A stretch of 8,566 bases of DNA, taken from contig JAGSHJ010000118.1 in assembly GCA_023954595.1 (NCBI GenBank), positions 1 to 8,566 of the forward strand, given 5' to 3'. Position 1 is the first letter of the stretch; each line of letters opens with the position of its first letter. Shown piece by piece: positions 5,743-8,566 of the stretch. The notes under the pieces are model-generated. The model saw only the letters and a program-made list of their open reading frames with translations. It was not told where the DNA came from and did not search any database. The stretch is from Bacteriovoracaceae bacterium (GTDB taxonomy: Bacteria > Bdellovibrionota > Bacteriovoracia > Bacteriovoracales > Bacteriovoracaceae). A program made the translations under genes and the position numbers.

Positions 5743-6537
5743 ATGCTTTATAGAATAACGATTACAATAACATCCCTAATACTAACTATGGCCTGCTCTT
5801 TAAGCCCTACAGGCAGAAGACAACTCACACTAATGCCTGAAGCTCAACTAGCAAAGATGGGGGATCAGTCATTCGAACAAATGCAAAAACAGCAACAATT
5901 AAGTGCTGATCCCAAAGTAATCAAAAGGATCAACTGCATCTCACAAAGAATCGTCTCCAGCATGAGTGAGGATAACGACTTTAGTGAATGGGATGTAAAG
6001 GTATTTGAGGACAAGGCCATAAACGCATTCGCTACCCCAGGTAAAAATATTGGCGTCTTCACAGGTCTAGTGGATGCGGCCAAATCAAATGATCAGATTG
6101 CAGCAGTCATTGGCCATGAGGTTGGACACGTTCTGGCAAAACATGGAAACGAAAGAATTAGTCAAACACTTATAGTTCAAGGTGGCCTTGTTGCTGCTGA
6201 CATAGCTCTTGATTCTGAGAACCCAAGAAAAAACCAAATGATCTTGGCCGCTCTGGGAGTTGGAGCACAACTAGGAATCCTTCTACCCTACTCAAGAAAG
6301 CATGAGAGCGAAGCGGATCATATAGGTCAAAACCTCATGGCCAAGGCCGGTTTTAATCCAGAAGCAGCGGTTGAGTTCTGGCAAATCATGAAACAACAAA
6401 AGAATGGCCAGCCACCAGAATTTCTAAGTACTCACCCAGCAGCACAGAGTAGAATTGATAACCTCAATGAAAACCTAAAAGAGGCACAAGAGATTTATCA
6501 ACAAAACAAAGCACGTTTCTCAAGCTGTCCTTCCTAA
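5743..6537 (+). CDS. M48-family metallopeptidase, probable lipoprotein (LoiP/BepA-like)
   Basis: Encodes 264 residues. ATG 5743 has AAGG 8 nt upstream. A hydrophobic signal (about 5-17) ends at C18 (TMAC); the Met at -2 is not the usual lipobox residue, but the family's members are commonly lipoproteins, followed by an 'SP.TGR.Q' stretch typical of this group. The catalytic motif is HEVGH (H125, E126, H129), and the third zinc ligand is E188 in HESEAD (the EXXXD motif with D192). AFATPGKNIGVFTGL (95-109) and the C-terminal LSTHPAAQSRIDNL (228-241) are standard M48C landmarks. The length matches family members without the TPR domain that BepA carries, so it is closer to LoiP/YggG. The expected role is periplasmic quality control of outer-membrane proteins. 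All active-site residues are present. Confidence 0.9.
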   Translation: MLYRITITITSLILTMACSLSPTGRRQLTLMPEAQLAKMGDQSFEQMQKQQQLSADPKVIKRINCISQRIVSSMSEDNDFSEWDVKVFEDKAINAFATPGKNIGVFTGLVDAAKSNDQIAAVIGHEVGHVLAKHGNERISQTLIVQGGLVAADIALDSENPRKNQMILAALGVGAQLGILLPYSRKHESEADHIGQNLMAKAGFNPEAAVEFWQIMKQQKNGQPPEFLSTHPAAQSRIDNLNENLKEAQEIYQQNKARFSSCPS

Positions 6538-6547
6538 ATTCACTGGC

Positions 6548-6597
6548 GCCTCCGTTGCAAAACTCTCTTATGTAGAGTTTTAAACGAATTCGGAGGC
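6548..6597 (+). promoter_or_regulatory. Nested hairpin sequestering the ribosome-binding site of the 6601 gene
   Basis: Outer arms GCCTCCG (6548-6554) and CGGAGGC (6591-6597) pair over 7 bp, and the right arm contains the GGAGG Shine-Dalgarno of the ATG at 6601. An inner 8-bp stem, AAAACTCT (6559-6566) with AGAGTTTT (6574-6581), sits within, loop CTTATGT. CGTT (6553-6556) can alternatively pair with AACG (6583-6586), extending the inner stem and breaking the outer. The element starts 10 nt after the M48 stop, so it may regulate read-through or translation of the downstream genes. It could also be a weak attenuator; the run of U after the inner stem is only four, and those bases are in the stem. 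Confidence 0.5.
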
Positions 6598-6600
6598 CAA

Positions 6601-7014
6601 ATGAATCTTAAATTTTTAAATGCCTACTTGATCATTTCACTAATGGCAGTGTTAGGCCTTTCCACTTCTTCACATGCAAGAAAGTTTGTTCGTGCAGATA
6701 CTGCAGGCCAGGCCCAACAGAGTGAACAAAAATTCATCTCCGTTAAGGGAGTTGTTAGCACAAAAGAAACACTCAAGTTTACTGGTGCCGACGTTGAGAG
6801 CATGCTCATAACCCTTGAAACAGAAGAAAACAAAACTCCAATTGTTATAAACCTGGGGGATGCAAACGATTTTGTTCGAATAAGTGAAGGTAATACTCAA
6901 ATCCGGGCACTAGGAAGAATGGAGCAGGTTGGCAAACAACCGATTCTAATGGCCTCACAAGTCTACATTGATGGCAAATTGGTCAAACTCTCCAAAGAGA
7001 TAAAAGCAGAATAA
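6601..7014 (+). CDS. Small secreted protein with OB-like beta-rich core, function unknown
   Basis: Encodes 137 residues. ATG 6601 follows GGAGG by 4 nt. Residues 1-26 are a Sec signal peptide with probable cleavage after SHA (24-26). After a polar linker (27-44) the mature core (45-130) is predicted beta-rich: ISVKGVV, SMLITLET, TPIVINLGD, TQIRALGRME, and a final PILMASQVYIDGKLVKL. The 'v.G.v ... v.G......g.p.l.A..v..dGk' pattern suggests an OB-fold-like barrel, as in several small periplasmic proteins; no catalytic residues or cysteines are visible. It is probably periplasmic. The baeRF-like gene starts only 22 bp later, so the two are likely co-transcribed, though one product is exported and the other cytoplasmic. 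The upstream hairpin at 6548-6597 probably controls its translation. Confidence 0.7.
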   Translation: MNLKFLNAYLIISLMAVLGLSTSSHARKFVRADTAGQAQQSEQKFISVKGVVSTKETLKFTGADVESMLITLETEENKTPIVINLGDANDFVRISEGNTQIRALGRMEQVGKQPILMASQVYIDGKLVKLSKEIKAE

Positions 7015-7036
7015 AGAACGGATCAAAGGATAAAGT

Positions 7037-8071
7037 ATGAATAAGCAAATTGAAAAACTAATACAATCGAGCTCGAAATCTGATGGCCTGGTCCTTAGTG
7101 CATTTATAAATTTAAAAAGTGTAGATCATTCCCTAAAAAAGTTAAAAAGCCTTCTGATAAAAGCAAAGAATGAACTAGAGCACAGAGGTAGCTCAATCGA
7201 GAAAATTGATAACATGTTAAGGGACAACTTGGTATCTGGTTCAGAACTACAACTTGATAGTGGGTTAAAGGATGTGAACATCGCTCTATATATCTACGAT
7301 GATAAGGTTATGAGCTTCAAGGTTAATCGAAACTTTGAAGACAGGTACATAATAGATTCAGCACCTTTTATATTGCCCTTAATTAGAAATAGTTTCATTG
7401 ATGTGAAGTCTGTTATAGTCAATCGCGACTTCGTTAAAGTCTATCAATTTGAAAATGATTCACTAACTGAAATTAAAGCGGATCTCCCCCTCCTCAACTC
7501 AACAATAGACGAGTATGACAGCCAGGCATTGCAGGACAGAAATAATGACAGAAAGGATGAAGTAGTCCGATTATACGTTAAGAATCTTCTTGATAAGTTG
7601 TTCAATAATTACTTAAAACGCGAAGACAAGGTATTAATTCTATCAAACGAAGAATGTCTATCAGCAATAAAGTCTCAGATGGAATTGAGTCAATGGAAAA
7701 AGAATTTCATAGTGGAAAAGCACAACTTCCCAACTTTTAGTAAAAACGCGATAGCGGAAAGAGTTTTCAAGGCGATAGATAAAAACAAAATGAATCACTT
7801 CCAACCGGTTGATGAAAAAAAACACCGGGACTATCATTCTTTAAATACAATAAAAAAAGAAATAGATCCATACAACATAAGAAGTTTCATGATCCATGAT
7901 AACTTAGTAGACATGGCACTGGCAAAGATTGACCATCATAAGGATCTAAACCAATTTATAATTAGGTTACTAGAGACCGGCATCAAGGTGTCCTCTTATG
8001 TGAACCTTAAAGAGAACTTTACAGTTGAGCTGAAAAACATTCAAGAACGAAGCTTCGTGAGTCAAATCTAA
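7037..8071 (+). CDS. baeRF-like protein (bacterial archaeo-eukaryotic release-factor family relative)
   Basis: Encodes 344 residues. ATG 7037 has AAAGGA 6 nt upstream. The layout follows the baeRF pattern: a first strand (GLVLSAFINL, 17-26); a long helix (30-50); a 'Gvaif' strand counterpart (DVNIALYIYDDKVMSFKV, 79-96); a proline turn with APFILPLIRN (109-118); the arm strand KSVIVNRDFVKVYQFEN (124-140); a helix before a strand that reads KVLILSN (198-204), equivalent to 'pLiLaG'; then KHNFPTFSKNAIAERVF (228-244). A C-terminal module (NIRSFMIHDNLVDMALAKIDHH, 280-301) corresponds to the second release-factor-like domain. No GGQ motif or signal peptide is present. Members of the family are thought to act at the ribosome, perhaps in rescue or stress, but are poorly characterised. 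The assignment rests on pattern recognition and could be wrong in detail. Its stop overlaps the convergent neighbour's stop by 4 bp. Confidence 0.6.
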   Translation: MNKQIEKLIQSSSKSDGLVLSAFINLKSVDHSLKKLKSLLIKAKNELEHRGSSIEKIDNMLRDNLVSGSELQLDSGLKDVNIALYIYDDKVMSFKVNRNFEDRYIIDSAPFILPLIRNSFIDVKSVIVNRDFVKVYQFENDSLTEIKADLPLLNSTIDEYDSQALQDRNNDRKDEVVRLYVKNLLDKLFNNYLKREDKVLILSNEECLSAIKSQMELSQWKKNFIVEKHNFPTFSKNAIAERVFKAIDKNKMNHFQPVDEKKHRDYHSLNTIKKEIDPYNIRSFMIHDNLVDMALAKIDHHKDLNQFIIRLLETGIKVSSYVNLKENFTVELKNIQERSFVSQI

Positions 8072-8566
8072 TCAGACGTATTTTCGATTTCAATAATTTT
8101 GTTTTTTAACCCCTCCATAAAAATGGGGGGGCATTCTTTAAGATTACAATCAAACTCCCATGAAGCATCTACTCTATTAGCATCTTTGAAAGTAACCATC
8201 GCTCTAAAAACACCATCTACAGATTCCCCTTTTAGATAAAACGCAATACCACCTTCACTATTAAATTGAGCTGTAATGTGCTTTTTATTCAGATCTAAAA
8301 AGAGTTTTTTAATTTCGACTTTAACAAACTTACTATCCCCACTTTTGAAAATAGTATTTCCACGTTTTAGTTCTAAGTACTTTACCTCTCTAAAGGCCAC
8401 AATATCTGAGGCATTAAAAAAACCTTCGATAAACCCATCTACAGCTGCAAGATCTATTGAGGCCTTCCAATCACTGAAAATCAAACCCGTATTTCCACCT
8501 TTTGCTCCTAAAATCCTCCAACCAATATCATTATAAGCAATCTGGGCCTTAAATAGACCATGCTCC
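8068..8566 (-). CDS. Unidentified protein, C-terminal part (cut by right window edge)
   Basis: The frame stays open from the TAG at 8068-8070 to the right edge, about 165 codons. A TTG at 8482-8484 could be read as a start, but the sequence upstream of it (FKAQIAYNDIGWRILGAKGG) looks equally coding and TTG has no suitable ribosome-binding site, so the gene most likely continues beyond the window. The visible part is rich in alternating strands (REVKYLELKRGNTIFKSG, KFVKVEIKKLFLDLN, HITAQFNSEGGIAFYLKG, FRAMVTFKDANRVDASWEFDC) with two cysteines in DCNLKECPP. It ends in a short charged helix. The repeated strand pattern recalls envelope proteins of AsmA-like or related beta-rich type, but I do not recognise the family. 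The terminal part carries the plus-strand terminator of the convergent gene within its coding sequence (8110-8131). Confidence 0.6.
   Translation of the reverse strand, partial: EHGLFKAQIAYNDIGWRILGAKGGNTGLIFSDWKASIDLAAVDGFIEGFFNASDIVAFREVKYLELKRGNTIFKSGDSKFVKVEIKKLFLDLNKKHITAQFNSEGGIAFYLKGESVDGVFRAMVTFKDANRVDASWEFDCNLKECPPIFMEGLKNKIIEIENTSD
8110..8131 (+). terminator. Probable terminator of the baeRF-like gene, inside the opposing gene
   Basis: CCCC-T-CCAT (8110-8118) pairs with ATGG-G-GGGG (8123-8131) to give 9 bp with one U-G wobble and an AAAA loop. The plus-strand RNA continues CAUUCUUU, a partial U-tract. It lies 39 nt after the stop at 8071. On the minus strand the bases that follow are mostly A, so the opposing gene would not be terminated here. 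Confidence 0.5.

Noticed and set aside
6559..6581. AAAACTCT/AGAGTTTT hairpin as a simple terminator for the M48 gene
   Set aside because: The stem is AT-rich and no U-tract follows beyond the stem itself; the enclosing stem over the ribosome-binding site makes a regulatory role more likely.
5865..6900. Minus-strand open frames across the M48 and OB-like genes
   Set aside because: Antisense shadows of well-supported genes, with no recognisable domains or start signals.
8276..8536. Plus-strand open frame of 86 codons near the right edge
   Set aside because: It is antisense to a continuous minus-strand frame that runs to the window edge, has low-complexity Ser/Lys/Leu composition and no ribosome-binding site.

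Overview
The window is AT-rich chromosomal DNA (about 37-38% GC by eye) from a Gram-negative bacterium. The best guess is a marine Bdellovibrio-like predator of the Bacteriovorax/Halobacteriovorax group (Bdellovibrionota). The basis is codon and base composition, a lipoprotein with an HEWLHxxGFxH metalloprotease motif of a type common in Bdellovibrionota, several signalling proteins, and a marked excess of the tetramer GGCC (about 43 by eye). This placement is inference. I see no tRNA, rRNA, CRISPR array, IS element or phage gene.

Layout. Positions 1-668 (minus strand) carry a small two-membrane-segment protein with a GSP17M/YflT-like N-terminal region, followed by the start of a DUF4112 protein that runs off the left edge. 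Positions 776-2302 (minus) encode a soluble hybrid sensor kinase (PAS-like, HisKA, HATPase, receiver). Divergent from it, 2455-3240 (plus) encodes a GT-A/GT2-like glycosyltransferase with a degenerate DxD site. A strong GNRA-loop terminator separates this from the convergent minus-strand gene 3325-4245, a MerR-family regulator with a CarH/LitR-like C-terminal half that has lost the cobalamin-binding residues. A 295-bp divergent intergenic region (4246-4540) holds operator-like repeats and a recognisable promoter.

Positions 4541-5170 (plus) encode a lipoprotein with a metzincin-type zinc motif, overlapping tail-to-tail with a stand-alone receiver protein (5157-5543, minus). Then comes a plus-strand run: an M48 metallopeptidase lipoprotein (5743-6537), a small secreted protein with an OB-like beta-rich core (6601-7014) whose ribosome-binding site is buried in a predicted hairpin, and a baeRF-like protein (7037-8071). 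The window closes with the C-terminal part of an unidentified minus-strand protein (8068-8566).

How the parts relate. Three short T-rich dyads with the same TGT-N12-ACA spacing lie upstream of the MerR gene, inside the promoter of the metalloprotease lipoprotein gene, and in the kinase/glycosyltransferase divergent region. This suggests, but does not prove, that the MerR-like protein controls its surroundings. The rest reads as envelope maintenance and stress functions (two zinc peptidases, secreted OB-like protein, baeRF, GSP17M-like) mixed with two-component signalling. I see no defence or mobile system. The most unusual items are the cobalamin-motif-less CarH-like regulator with its candidate operators, and the hairpin over the 6601 start.
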